Of a stretch of 64,000 nucleotides of DNA, positions 36,614 to 44,853 are shown piece by piece (the first letter of the stretch is position 1; each line of letters opens with the position of its first letter). This stretch comes from Thermomonas sp. (GTDB taxonomy: Bacteria > Pseudomonadota > Gammaproteobacteria > Xanthomonadales > Xanthomonadaceae). The stretch spans positions 1-64,000 of the forward strand of contig NZ_JADZDS010000025.1 in assembly GCF_020850895.1 (NCBI RefSeq), read 5' to 3'. The notes under the pieces were generated by a model that saw nothing but the letters and a program-made list of their open reading frames with translations, was not told the DNA's origin and ran no database searches. Position numbers and translations under genes: made by a program.

Positions 36614-37789
36614 TCAAAACGCGTTGATTCCGGTCAATTCGCGGCCGATCACCAGCTGGTGCACGGTCTCGGTACCTTCGTAGGTGATCACGGATTCCAG
36701 ATTCAACGCGTGGCGGATCGCGGCGTGCTCGGTGGTGATGCCGGCGCCGCCGAGCAGATCGCGGCATTCGCGCGCGATGTCGATCGCCATCCGGCAGTTG
36801 TTCCACTTCGCAAGGCTGACCTGCTGCGGCGCCATCGTCCCGGCATCCTTCAGCCTGCCCAATTGCAGCACCAGCAGTTGCGCGAGGGTGATGCGCCGAG
36901 CCATGTCGGCCATCTTCAGCTGCGCACTCTGGGTGGCGGCCACCGGGCGGTCGAACAGGATGCGCTCCTTGGTGTAGCCCAGCACTTCCTGCAAGCAGGC
37001 AATCGCCGCACCGATCGGGCCCCAGGTGATGCCGTAGCGCGCCTGGGTCAGGCAGCCCAGCGGCCCCTTCAGGCCCTTGACGTTCGGCAAGCGGCTGGAA
37101 TCGGGCACCCGCACATTGTCGAAGAACAGCGCGCTGGTGACCGAGGCGCGCAGGCTCATCTTGTGCTTGATCTCCTGCGCACTGAAGCCGGGCATGCCCT
37201 TTTCCAGCAGGAAGCCCTGGATGCCCTCGTCGGTCTGCGCCCAGACGATGGCAATGTCGGCGAGGTTGCCATTGGTGATCCACATCTTGCTGCCGTTGAT
37301 CACCCAGTCATCGCCATCGCGCTTGGCATGGGTTTTCATGTTGGCCGGGTCGGAACCGCCATGCGGTTCGGTCAGGCCGAAGCAGCCGATCACCTTGCCC
37401 GCCGCCATGTTCGGCAACCAGCGCTGGCGCTGCTCTTCGCTGCCGTAAGCGTAGATCGGGTACATGCACAGCGAGCTTTGCACGCTGACGAAACTGCGGA
37501 TGCCGGAATCACCGCGTTCGAGTTCCTGGCAGATCAGGCCGTAGCTCACGCCGTTCAAACCGGCGCAACCGTACTGCTCCGGCAAGGACGAACCGAGCAG
37601 GCCCATCTCCGCAATCTCCGGGATCAACTCGCGCGGGAAACGGCCTTGGTCGAAGGCCTCGCCGATGATCGGGATGACGCGCTCGTCGGTGAATCGGGCA
37701 ACGCTGTCCTGGATGGCGCGCTCTTCATCGGTCAGCAGGGAACGGACATCGAACAGATCGACGGGATTGAGGGCCATGGCAGCATTCAT
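36614..37789 (-). CDS. gcdH: Glutaryl-CoA dehydrogenase-like acyl-CoA dehydrogenase
   Basis: This 391-residue flavoenzyme probably oxidises and decarboxylates glutaryl-CoA to crotonyl-CoA in lysine/tryptophan catabolism. It shows the acyl-CoA dehydrogenase FAD segment CFGLTEPHGGSDPANM and WITNGNLADIAIVWAQT, and near the C-terminus ITTEHAAIRHALNLESVITYEGTE, which holds the catalytic Glu of the GCDH branch. The ATG at 37789 is the first; a second ATG lies four codons later (37777). The electron acceptor ETF is not encoded here. Confidence 0.87.
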   Translation of the reverse strand: MNAAMALNPVDLFDVRSLLTDEERAIQDSVARFTDERVIPIIGEAFDQGRFPRELIPEIAEMGLLGSSLPEQYGCAGLNGVSYGLICQELERGDSGIRSFVSVQSSLCMYPIYAYGSEEQRQRWLPNMAAGKVIGCFGLTEPHGGSDPANMKTHAKRDGDDWVINGSKMWITNGNLADIAIVWAQTDEGIQGFLLEKGMPGFSAQEIKHKMSLRASVTSALFFDNVRVPDSSRLPNVKGLKGPLGCLTQARYGITWGPIGAAIACLQEVLGYTKERILFDRPVAATQSAQLKMADMARRITLAQLLVLQLGRLKDAGTMAPQQVSLAKWNNCRMAIDIARECRDLLGGAGITTEHAAIRHALNLESVITYEGTETVHQLVIGRELTGINAF

Positions 37790-37951
37790 TCAGGTGAAAC
37801 CGCCATTTTACCCGTGCACTGCGCCCAGCCGGTACGTGCGAATCGCCCATTGCATCGCGCAAAACGCCGAACCTGCCCGTTGCGGCGTGCGATTCGCAAG
37901 CCCGCCGCCATGTCCACACCACCGTGCGCCAGCCCGTGCTAGTTTTTCGGG

Positions 37952-38179
37952 ATGGCCAATCCCCTACTCGCCCCGTTGCTCGGCTGGTTCGGCAAACTGA
38001 GCTTCCCGCGGCTGTTCGTACTGACCGCCGTGCTGTTCATGGTTGACCTGCTGATCCCCGATTTCATCCCGTTCGTTGATGAAATCCTGCTGGGTCTGGG
38101 CACCCTGCTGCTGGCGCGCTGGAAGACAACGCCCAGTGCCGACCCGCAGCCCATCGAAGGCGAATCGCGGCGCCCGTGA
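37952..38179 (+). CDS. DUF6116 family small membrane protein
   Basis: This 75-residue protein has a helix-turn start (MANPLLAPLLGWFGKLSFPRL), a hydrophobic helix and the segment DLLIPDFIPFVDEILLGLGT, which repeats across Lysobacteraceae genomes as a family of unknown function. It is 7 bases upstream of tatD on the same strand and likely co-transcribed. No enzymatic motif is seen. Confidence 0.8.
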   Translation: MANPLLAPLLGWFGKLSFPRLFVLTAVLFMVDLLIPDFIPFVDEILLGLGTLLLARWKTTPSADPQPIEGESRRP

Positions 38180-38186
38180 TCCGGGG

Positions 38187-38966
38187 ATGCCCTCGATGCG
38201 CCTGATCGATAGCCACAGCCATTTCGACGCCGCGGAGTTCGACGCCGATCGTGACGTTGCGCTTGCCCGCGCCGTCGAAGCGGGTGTGGCGATGCAGATC
38301 GTCCCCGCCGTGGATGCCGCCAGTTGGCCGAAACTCAAGCAGGTCTGTGCGTCCCATCCCGGCCTGTTCCCTGCGTACGGCCTGCATCCGATGTTCCTTG
38401 CCGCGCATCGCCCCGAGCACCTCGTTGCACTGCGCGCGTGGATCGAGCGCGAGCATCCGCTGGCCATGGGCGAATGCGGGCTGGATTTTTTCGTCGAAGG
38501 CCTCGATGCCGACGCGCAGCAAACCTATTTCGATGGGCAACTGCGGCTGGCGCGCGAATTCGACCTGCCAGTGATCGTGCATGCGCGGCGGGCGGTGGAC
38601 GCGGTGATCGCAGCCATCCGCAAGATCGGCGGACTGCGCGGCGTGATCCACAGCTTTCCCGGCAGCGCGGAACAAGCCGCGCAACTGCACGGGCTCGGCT
38701 TCCTGCTCGGCATCGGCGGGCCGGTCACCTACGACCGTGCCAAGCGCTTGCGGAGCGTGGTGGCGCGCGTGCCGCTGGAACAATTGCTGCTGGAAACCGA
38801 CAGCCCCGACCAGCCTGACGCCACGCGCCGTGGTCAACGCAATGAACCGGCCTATCTTGTCAACGTGCTCAATGTCCTCGCCATGCTGCGCGGCATCCCG
38901 CAAGTGGAGCTCGCAGCCACCACGACCGCCAACGCGCGGCGCCTGTTCCGTCTGACCGGCCCCTGA
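38187..38966 (+). CDS. tatD: TatD family metal-dependent hydrolase
   Basis: This 259-residue TIM-barrel nuclease carries the metal-binding residues of the family: DSHSHFD at the N-terminus, GECGLDF (Glu), VIVHARR (His), VIHSFPGS (His) and LETDSPD (Asp). TatD proteins have 3'-5' exonuclease activity in DNA fragmentation and repair. The ATG at 38187 follows a CCGGGG sequence; a second ATG is at 38196. It follows the DUF6116 gene after 7 bases. Confidence 0.9.
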   Translation: MPSMRLIDSHSHFDAAEFDADRDVALARAVEAGVAMQIVPAVDAASWPKLKQVCASHPGLFPAYGLHPMFLAAHRPEHLVALRAWIEREHPLAMGECGLDFFVEGLDADAQQTYFDGQLRLAREFDLPVIVHARRAVDAVIAAIRKIGGLRGVIHSFPGSAEQAAQLHGLGFLLGIGGPVTYDRAKRLRSVVARVPLEQLLLETDSPDQPDATRRGQRNEPAYLVNVLNVLAMLRGIPQVELAATTTANARRLFRLTGP

Positions 38967-39041
38967 AAAACGAGCCTGGGCATGCTTCCGCGCCGCCCGG
39001 TCGTTGCCCGACAGGTGTTGCTTCCAAAACCGAAGCCTTGA

Positions 39042-39509
39042 CTACACAGGTTGTCTGATGCAGACAACCTTCGTCTTCGGAATCGAATCGTGCCAAGCAA
39101 TGCCTTCATCCGAGGCAAGCAGGGAAAACGGCTCGAATGGAATGTGCCGGCACAGCGTCCTCAGGAACACCTGCCACAGCGTCGGCCTGCCGCCGTCGAC
39201 GCCCACGACCTTCGTTCCTGCCACCAGCTTTCCGATCGTTCGCGAGAACATGGCCTCGAGTGACACGAAATAGATGAAGTAGACGATGAATGACATCAGC
39301 ACGCCCATTGCACCATCCATCGCATTGATGACCGCATCCGCCCCCATCAGCGCAAGGACAATCACGATCACTGTGAATAGCGCGTAGAAGCAGAAAATGT
39401 CGATCAGGCACGTGGCGAAACGCCGCCATTTGCCGGCAATCGGTGCATCCCGGTCACGCGGCTCGAAGATGCCGGCCGTCGTGGCCTGGTATGGGTTCAG
39501 GTCGGTCAT
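39042..39509 (-). CDS. RDD family membrane protein
   Basis: This 155-residue protein has an RDD-type start (GKWRRFATCLIDIFCFYAL) and at least three hydrophobic helices, with the SLEAMFSRTIGKLVAGTKVVG loop typical of the family. RDD proteins have been linked to ion transport in some bacteria; function here is not known. A strong AAGGGGAGA site precedes the ATG at 39509. It sits between convergent tatD and upstream tcdA; a repeat lies upstream. Confidence 0.85.
   Translation of the reverse strand: MTDLNPYQATTAGIFEPRDRDAPIAGKWRRFATCLIDIFCFYALFTVIVIVLALMGADAVINAMDGAMGVLMSFIVYFIYFVSLEAMFSRTIGKLVAGTKVVGVDGGRPTLWQVFLRTLCRHIPFEPFSLLASDEGIAWHDSIPKTKVVCIRQPV
39048..39070. terminator. Perfect 10-bp hairpin in the 3' end of the RDD gene
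   Basis: AGGTTGTCTG, loop ATG, CAGACAACCT spans the last codons of the RDD gene in the convergent junction with tatD. There is little T-tract on either side, so it could be a weak bidirectional terminator. Confidence 0.4.
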
Positions 39510-39548
39510 TGTCTCCCCTTTACAATATTCCACGTTGACTGACGCAAA

Positions 39549-39698
39549 GGTAACGCTGTTTGAGTCGGCGTTGCCTGCCGACCATGGATGGTCATCCGCG
39601 GATCGAACACCTGTGTGATTGATCCGCGTGAGCGGCGTCCGGGCATGCACCGGACGCAGCGTGTGCTGACACGTCCAAGTAGGACTTGTTCAGCATTT
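39549..39698 (-). repeat. Composite two-hairpin dispersed repeat
   Basis: Read on the minus strand, the first part (39698 to about 39603) matches the 41721 element: AATGCTGAACAAGTCC, GGACGTGTCAGCACACGC, TGCGTCCGG-loop-CCGGACGC and CTCACGCGGATCAATC. It continues directly into a second unit of the 7891 type (GATGACCATCCATGGTCGGCAGGCAACGCCGACT) ending in CAGCGTTACC at 39549. Both subtypes are therefore joined here. It is sense-oriented 49 bases after tcdA and sits just upstream of the RDD gene. Confidence 0.7.
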
Positions 39699-39746
39699 CC
39701 CTGAGGATAGCGGGCGACAAGGCGCATCCGCCTCCGGCATGCCGCA

Positions 39747-40532
39747 TCAGCCCTCGTTGGCGCCACGCAGCAGCATCCCGATCGCCTTGCCTACCGCTGC
39801 AAATGCAAATGCACCCGTCACATGGGCGGCAGCGCCCAGCCCCGCCCCGCAATCCAGCCTCAGCGATTCATCCTTGCCCAAGCGTGGGCGTACCCCACAG
39901 ACACTGCCATCTGATTGCGGATAACGGACGTTCTCCAGCGAATACACCGCTGGCACGCCGAAATAGCGGTCGTGGTTCTTGGGGAAATTGAACTCGCCGC
40001 GTAACTTTTTCCTGATCAACGACAGCATCGCGTCGTGCTCGGTGCGTGACAGGTCGCGAACACGAATCTGGGTGACATCGCTGCGTCCACCGGCCGAACC
40101 CACAGTGAGGATCGGCTGCTTGCGGCGGCGGCAAAACGCGATCGCCTCGACCTTGGTGCGGAAGCTGTCGCATGCGTCAAGCACCAAACTCACAGGTGTT
40201 CCCAACAACGCCTCCATGTTCGACGGCGTCAGGAACTGCTGCCTCGAATGCAGCACGATCCCGGGGTTGATCGCACGGCAACGCTCCGCCATCGCCTCGA
40301 CCTTGGATCGCCCATATTGACCATCCAGGGCAGGCAGTTGGCGGTTGGTGTTGGTCACGCACAACTCGTCTGCATCGATCAGCGTCAGCGTGCCCACGCC
40401 ACTGCGCGCCAGTGCTTCCACCGCCCACGAGCCGACGCCGCCGATCCCGACAACGGCGACATGGCTGCCGGCCAACTCGGCCAATGCGCCGCGGCCGTAC
40501 AACCGGTCGATGCCGCCGAACCGTTCTTCCAT
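39747..40532 (-). CDS. tcdA: tRNA threonylcarbamoyladenosine dehydratase
   Basis: This 261-residue ThiF/E1-like enzyme cyclises t6A to ct6A at tRNA position 37. The nucleotide fold VAVVGIGGVGSWAVEAL is near 24-40, with DADELCVTNTNRQ as the ATP/Mg segment and GSAGGRSDVTQIRVRDLSRTEHD typical of TcdA/CsdL. No Zn-binding cysteine pairs of ThiF are present, which suits TcdA. A GGGAGAGG site before the ATG at 40532 decides the start. Confidence 0.92.
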   Translation of the reverse strand: MEERFGGIDRLYGRGALAELAGSHVAVVGIGGVGSWAVEALARSGVGTLTLIDADELCVTNTNRQLPALDGQYGRSKVEAMAERCRAINPGIVLHSRQQFLTPSNMEALLGTPVSLVLDACDSFRTKVEAIAFCRRRKQPILTVGSAGGRSDVTQIRVRDLSRTEHDAMLSLIRKKLRGEFNFPKNHDRYFGVPAVYSLENVRYPQSDGSVCGVRPRLGKDESLRLDCGAGLGAAAHVTGAFAFAAVGKAIGMLLRGANEG

Positions 40533-40661
40533 TGCCCTCTCCCTGCGTCGGCCATGATTTGCAGCCGCGTCCGGAGCTACCGTACGCTTTGGCTTGCGGC
40601 ACCCATTCGTCACCGTTGCGGAACTGCATGCCGGCACGCCATTTTACCGGAGTCTTGCCAG

Positions 40662-40985
40662 ATGAATTTTGGTCCATTGGGTATCGCCGGCACGGTTGTG
40701 CCGATCGTCATCGTGGTGGTCGTGGCCGGATTGATTGTCTTGGTGCGCAAGCTTGGCCGCAGTGTTGAACGAGACCTCGAGCGCACACGGACACTGCTTC
40801 GGGACGACAACACGCCGTCCTCAAACGATCCCTACGCTCCGCAGAACCTGCCGCGCCCTTCGGACGAGATCATGGCGCTGATTCGGGCCAGGGACACCAT
40901 CACGGCGGCACGGATGTACCAGCTGGAAACCGGTCTGGGCCTGATCGAATGCAAGCGCGCAATCGACTACTACGCCAACCGCTGA
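40662..40985 (+). CDS. Membrane protein with ribosomal L7/L12 C-terminal-like domain
   Basis: This 107-residue protein has one N-terminal helix (VVPIVIVVVVAGLIVLV), a charged linker, and a C-terminal part (IMALIRARDTITAARMYQLETGLGLIECKRAIDYY) similar to the alpha-beta fold of the L7/L12 C-terminal domain, including the TGLGLxExK-like loop. It is not a ribosomal protein; the role of such membrane-tethered forms is unknown. The ATG at 40662 gives the membrane helix. It is followed by a degenerate repeat and then phaR. Confidence 0.75.
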   Translation: MNFGPLGIAGTVVPIVIVVVVAGLIVLVRKLGRSVERDLERTRTLLRDDNTPSSNDPYAPQNLPRPSDEIMALIRARDTITAARMYQLETGLGLIECKRAIDYYANR

Positions 40986-41002
40986 GGAATCCCTGGAAAG
41001 AT

Positions 41003-41075
41003 CTGAACCACTCCATCCTGGAGTTGTCAGGCCGCGTCAAGCCCAGCACAGGCCCGGGTAGGGATTCGCGTGCGC
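41003..41075 (+). repeat. Degenerate two-hairpin dispersed repeat
   Basis: TCTGAACC, a short stem around ACTCCATCCTGGAGT, GTCAGGCCGCG, and GCCC...GGCCCGGG partially match the 41721 element, but the ends are lost. It lies 17 bases after the L7/L12-like gene stop in the same orientation. The rest of the 249-base gap to phaR shows no gene. Confidence 0.4.
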
Positions 41076-41234
41076 ACTCCAGGGGCGCTTGCGCACCGAA
41101 CTGCAACGTCGGCGCGACATCTGACGCGGGTACCCGGTGCAAGTGCCGCGGACGGGCAGCGGAATCACCGGCCCGGTTGCAACCGCTACTGCACTGCGCC
41201 ATGCTGCGTCCAGCGCAACAAGAGTGTTTGCTCA

Positions 41235-41720
41235 ATGTCAGCAACCCGCGTCATCAAGAAATACCCGAACCGTCGTCTGTACGACACGGAAATTTCCAGC
41301 TACATCACCATCGAGGACGTGCGCCAGCTGATCGTCGATGGCGAGACGCTGGAAGTACGCGACGCCAAGACCGGCGAAGACCTGACCAGGCAGGTTTTGC
41401 TGCAGATCATCACCGAACACGAGCAGGAAGGACAGCCGATGCTGTCCACCCAGTTGCTGAGCCAATTGATCCGCTTCTACGGCGACTCGTTGCAGGGCTT
41501 CATGGGCAACTACCTCGAACGCTCGATGCAAGTGTTCCTGGAACAGCAGCAGCAGTTCCGCCAGCAGATGGGTGGCCTGCTCGGGCAGACCCCATGGACC
41601 ATGCTCAACCAGCTGACCGAACGCAACATGGCGCTATGGAAGGATTTTCAGCAGAATCTCGGCGGCATGGGCAGCGCCACCCACCCGGGCCATGCCAAGG
41701 ACGCGCGCAAGCCGCGTTAA
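41235..41720 (+). CDS. phaR: Polyhydroxyalkanoate synthesis repressor PhaR
   Basis: This 161-residue regulator binds DNA and PHA granules and represses phasin genes. The N-terminal PHB_acc domain is unmistakable (VIKKYPNRRLYDTEISSYITIEDVRQLI). The C-terminal half has Gln-rich helices (FLEQQQQFRQQMGGLL) for oligomerisation or granule binding. The ATG at 41235 is preceded by no clear SD but gives the family N-terminus. No phaC, phaA or phaB genes are adjacent, so the target genes lie elsewhere. Confidence 0.92.
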   Translation: MSATRVIKKYPNRRLYDTEISSYITIEDVRQLIVDGETLEVRDAKTGEDLTRQVLLQIITEHEQEGQPMLSTQLLSQLIRFYGDSLQGFMGNYLERSMQVFLEQQQQFRQQMGGLLGQTPWTMLNQLTERNMALWKDFQQNLGGMGSATHPGHAKDARKPR

Positions 41721-41813
41721 GGCAATGCTGAACACGTCCCTCCTGGACGTGTCAGCACACGCTGCGTCCGGTGCAAGCCCGGACGCAGGTCACGCCGACT
41801 AAATCAGCGTTGC
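41721..41813 (+). repeat. Two-hairpin dispersed repeat, best-preserved copy
   Basis: Begins GGCAATGCTGA directly after the phaR stop and ends TCAGCGTTGC. Hairpin 1 pairs ACACGTCC with GGACGTGT; hairpin 2 pairs TGCGTCCGG with CCGGACGCA. Between hairpin 2 and the right end is GTCACGCC. This copy is the reference for the family described in the findings. Confidence 0.85.
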
Positions 41814-41930
41814 ACTAATCACTCTGCCAGCTGAGCCAGCCGCTACGGCCTGTCGGAGGCCGCTTGTTTCACGCAAGCTCAAGACTTGTAAAACGGGGTC
41901 CCACCGGATCGAATCCCACGTGGGATCGAT
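41814..41930. other. tRNA-like fragments and a palindrome
   Basis: On the minus strand, about 41814-41848 reads like the 5' half of a tRNA (GGCTGGCTCAGCTGGCAGAGTG). On the plus strand, about 41879-41917 reads like the anticodon and T arms of tRNA-Thr (GACTTGTAA then CCGGATCGAATCC). The two are in opposite orientation and no complete cloverleaf forms. A palindrome (TCCCACGTGGGA with TCGA flanks) spans 41908-41930. These look like relics, not a functional tRNA. Confidence 0.4.
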
Positions 41931-41966
41931 CTTCAGCACGGCATCAACCCATGGCCGGGGACTCGG

Positions 41967-42860
41967 TCACGGCCCGGCAGCGGCGGTCGCGGCCGCTGGC
42001 TGCGAACTGCAAAATCTAGCGCGGTATTCCAACGCCTTGGGCATCAATTCCTGCAAGTGCTGAATACGGCTGCCCGCGCTGGGATGGGTCGAGGCGAACT
42101 CTGGTGGCGAGCCACCCCCACTTGCCCGGTCCATGCGCTGCCAAAGCGGGATCGCCTGGCGCGGATCGTAGCAGGCAGCGGCGGCAAGCATCAGGCCCAT
42201 TTCATCCGCCTGGCTTTCCTGGCTGCGCGCATAGGGCAAGGCACTGCCATAGCCATAAGCCGACATCACCGTCCTCAGGGTGCCCTGGTCCATGCCGCTG
42301 GCAGCCCCCGCAACTTGGCCAAGCTGCTCCAACCTCTCGCGGGTCATGCGCTGCGCACCGTGGCGAAGCAAGGCATGGGCGATTTCATGGCCCATCACGA
42401 TCGCCATGGCATCGTCGTTTTCTGCCACCGGCAGCAACCCGGTATAGACCGCCATCTTTCCGCCCGGCAGGCAGAACGCATTGACTTGGTCGGACTGCAG
42501 CACGCTGACATCCCAGTCGAAGGACCGTTCGATGTGCGTTGCCTGCATTCCATGACTGGAGGCAAGGGCGTCGGACACCTCGGGAATCCTGGCGATCAGC
42601 CGGTCGGCGATCCCCCGCACCTGCCGTGAGGCTTGGGCATCGGATGGCAACGGATTCTCCTGCCGCAAGACCTCGCGATAGGCCTGCAGGCCGAGCGCCT
42701 TTTCCTGTTCCGGGGAAATGCTGCGGTCGATCACGACGGTCTCCCCGGTCAACGGATCGACGCTGCGATTGGAAAACCAGTACCAACCCGCATAGGCGGC
42801 GAATATCACCAAGACCCAGAGACGCAGACCACCGCGCCGGCGATTCGGTAGTTGGTTCAT
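41967..42860 (-). CDS. M48 family metalloprotease
   Basis: This 297-residue protein has an N-terminal membrane helix (about 13-30) and a periplasmic protease domain. The zinc site is MGHEIAHALLRHG (HExxH), with the third ligand Glu in QESQADEMGL. It resembles the LoiP/YggG and BepA group, which degrade misfolded envelope proteins. The helix start is not a lipobox. The ATG at 42860 is used. It lies 48 bases after the SUMF1-like gene on the same strand and may be co-transcribed. Confidence 0.88.
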   Translation of the reverse strand: MNQLPNRRRGGLRLWVLVIFAAYAGWYWFSNRSVDPLTGETVVIDRSISPEQEKALGLQAYREVLRQENPLPSDAQASRQVRGIADRLIARIPEVSDALASSHGMQATHIERSFDWDVSVLQSDQVNAFCLPGGKMAVYTGLLPVAENDDAMAIVMGHEIAHALLRHGAQRMTRERLEQLGQVAGAASGMDQGTLRTVMSAYGYGSALPYARSQESQADEMGLMLAAAACYDPRQAIPLWQRMDRASGGGSPPEFASTHPSAGSRIQHLQELMPKALEYRARFCSSQPAAATAAAGP

Positions 42861-42908
42861 GTCACCCTCCCTCGGAAACCCGAAGATTGCCTCGTGCGGA
42901 TGGCGGCG

Positions 42909-44786
42909 TCAAAGCTGCCGCACCAGCCGAAAGCCGACCCGGGCATTGGTGGTGTCAACCCCTCCAGCCACACGCCAAGCAGAACGCAGTTGGTTGGGCG
43001 CGCTGGCCCATGCCCCCCCACGGTACATGCGGGTACGACAGCCGGGGTTGACCCAGGCTGCTCCATTCGCAGGTGCCCTCCGGTAGCCCTTGTGCCAGCA
43101 GTCGACGATCCACTCGCTGACGTTGCCGCCCATGTCGTACAGGCCGAACGCATTGCGCCGGAAACTGCCGACCGGAGCCGGTCCCCACCATCCATCGCCA
43201 TAGCCCGCAACCGCATTGTTCCAGTGCAGCCCCCGCGGCGAAACGTCCCTTGCGCCGGCGAAATTGTCCACGCCGGCAGGTGGCGCCCCGTTGCCCCATG
43301 GGTAAATTCCCTGGTTGCCGGCGCGCAGCCCGTATTCGAACTCGGCCTCGCTGGGCAACCGGTAGTGGGCACGGGTCTGCTCGGACAGCCACGCTGCATA
43401 CGCTTCAGCATCCCAGGCGGTGACATGCAGAACCGGCATGTCATCTGCGGCCGGCCGGCCGTCATAACCGGAACTCCAGTCCACCCCGCTCACGCGGGCA
43501 AAATTTCCACTGCGCACGTCGTAGATCATCGAATGGCCGCGCTGGTTGGCGCGCGCTTGGTAGTTCGTCGCGGCCACGAATCGCCGGAACTCGCCCACCG
43601 TGACCTCATGCCGCATCATTGCAAAACCGCGCGCGAAATCCACTCGATGTTGTGGTTGTTCGTCCACCACTGAATCAGGCTCCCCGGCTTCCGCACCCAT
43701 CAGGAAAGTACCCGTTGGCAGCACCACCATCGATGGCCCGCGGCTGGCGTCCGGCATTTCATCGCTGAACACTTCGCCCGGCCGGAATGCCCCGTAGTGG
43801 CTGACGGTGTCGATCCGTTCGCGCAGTACGACGGCGAGGCGATCCGCTGGACGCGAGATCCGCAACATGTCGGCAAGTCGCTCGCGGGCGAATTGCAGGC
43901 CTTCGGGACTGGCAAGTGCAATCATCCCGGCATCCCCGAGGCGGCGCAGGTACTCCACCCGAGCCATCTCGACCCGGCCCCGTGCCACGGCAAGGGTTCG
44001 GGGATCGTTGCGCACGTTCCGCGCACGCTTGAGCAGTGCCTCGGCACCAGCGATATCGCCCGCCTGCGCTCGGGTCTGCGCGCGTGCGATCAGCAGCGCC
44101 TCCACCGCGGCGATCCCCTGTGCGGAGGCGATTTGCTGCGGCCACAAGGCCTGAGCAGCCCGGAAGGTCACCAATGCACCGGCAGGATCGTCCAACCTGC
44201 CCGAACGAAGAAGGATGTACCCCCTGTTCGTCATGTCGAATGCACGCTCGGCGCGGTCGACCTTATCCAGGTAGTCCCCGACCTCCTTCATGTCCGGCCA
44301 CAGCGTGCGCAACACATTGCCCATGCGCTGGGCGTAGCGCAGGGATGCCGGATCTTCACTTGCATCCAGTGCAATGTTCGCCTGCGCCAGCAATGCGGCG
44401 CGTGCACGACCGAGAAGTTCCTGGTCCCCGGCGTCGTCTGGCTGGAGTGTTCGCAACGCCATCAGCAACGGAATGGCCGAATGTTCGGTCTCGAACAGAT
44501 CACCTTCCTGCAAGGCCCGGCGCGCCTGGGCGCGTGCGCGTTCAGGTTGGTTGATCTCCACCTTCGGCAAGGTCCAGCTGAGCACATCGGCCAAGGCGTC
44601 ATCGCCATGAATGCTCACTGCTCCAGAACTTGCATGGGCCTGTGGCGACGCGGCGGCAGGCCGGGGTGGCTGGGGTGCCGGGGACTGCGCCGACGGTGCC
44701 TGTTCACGTCCACACGACGCGAGCAAGGCGACCATCGCAAGCTGCAAGACACGGGTACGCAAACGCCTACTCCACCGACGACGCAC
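42909..44786 (-). CDS. Lipoprotein with C-terminal SUMF1/FGE-like domain
   Basis: This 625-residue protein begins with a lipobox (LLASC, Cys at about 25), continues through a helical, TPR-like region (about 60-330) and ends with a FGE-sulfatase domain from about 355: MVVLPTGTFLMGAEAGEP, FEYGLRAGNQGIYPWGNG, YDMGGNVSEW and YRGGAW...VGFRLVR. The catalytic cysteines of true formylglycine-generating enzymes are missing from the YRGGAW segment and no sulfatase gene is near, so it is unlikely to be an active FGE. The GTG at 44786 was chosen since the longer frame runs into the divergent rnd gene. Confidence 0.75.
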   Translation of the reverse strand: MRRRWSRRLRTRVLQLAMVALLASCGREQAPSAQSPAPQPPRPAAASPQAHASSGAVSIHGDDALADVLSWTLPKVEINQPERARAQARRALQEGDLFETEHSAIPLLMALRTLQPDDAGDQELLGRARAALLAQANIALDASEDPASLRYAQRMGNVLRTLWPDMKEVGDYLDKVDRAERAFDMTNRGYILLRSGRLDDPAGALVTFRAAQALWPQQIASAQGIAAVEALLIARAQTRAQAGDIAGAEALLKRARNVRNDPRTLAVARGRVEMARVEYLRRLGDAGMIALASPEGLQFARERLADMLRISRPADRLAVVLRERIDTVSHYGAFRPGEVFSDEMPDASRGPSMVVLPTGTFLMGAEAGEPDSVVDEQPQHRVDFARGFAMMRHEVTVGEFRRFVAATNYQARANQRGHSMIYDVRSGNFARVSGVDWSSGYDGRPAADDMPVLHVTAWDAEAYAAWLSEQTRAHYRLPSEAEFEYGLRAGNQGIYPWGNGAPPAGVDNFAGARDVSPRGLHWNNAVAGYGDGWWGPAPVGSFRRNAFGLYDMGGNVSEWIVDCWHKGYRRAPANGAAWVNPGCRTRMYRGGAWASAPNQLRSAWRVAGGVDTTNARVGFRLVRQL

Positions 44787-44853
44787 CGGAATCCGCGGTG
44801 CTTGGTATGAAGGTAGGGCATGGGCCAGCCCCCGGCAACCGCATAATGCGCGG

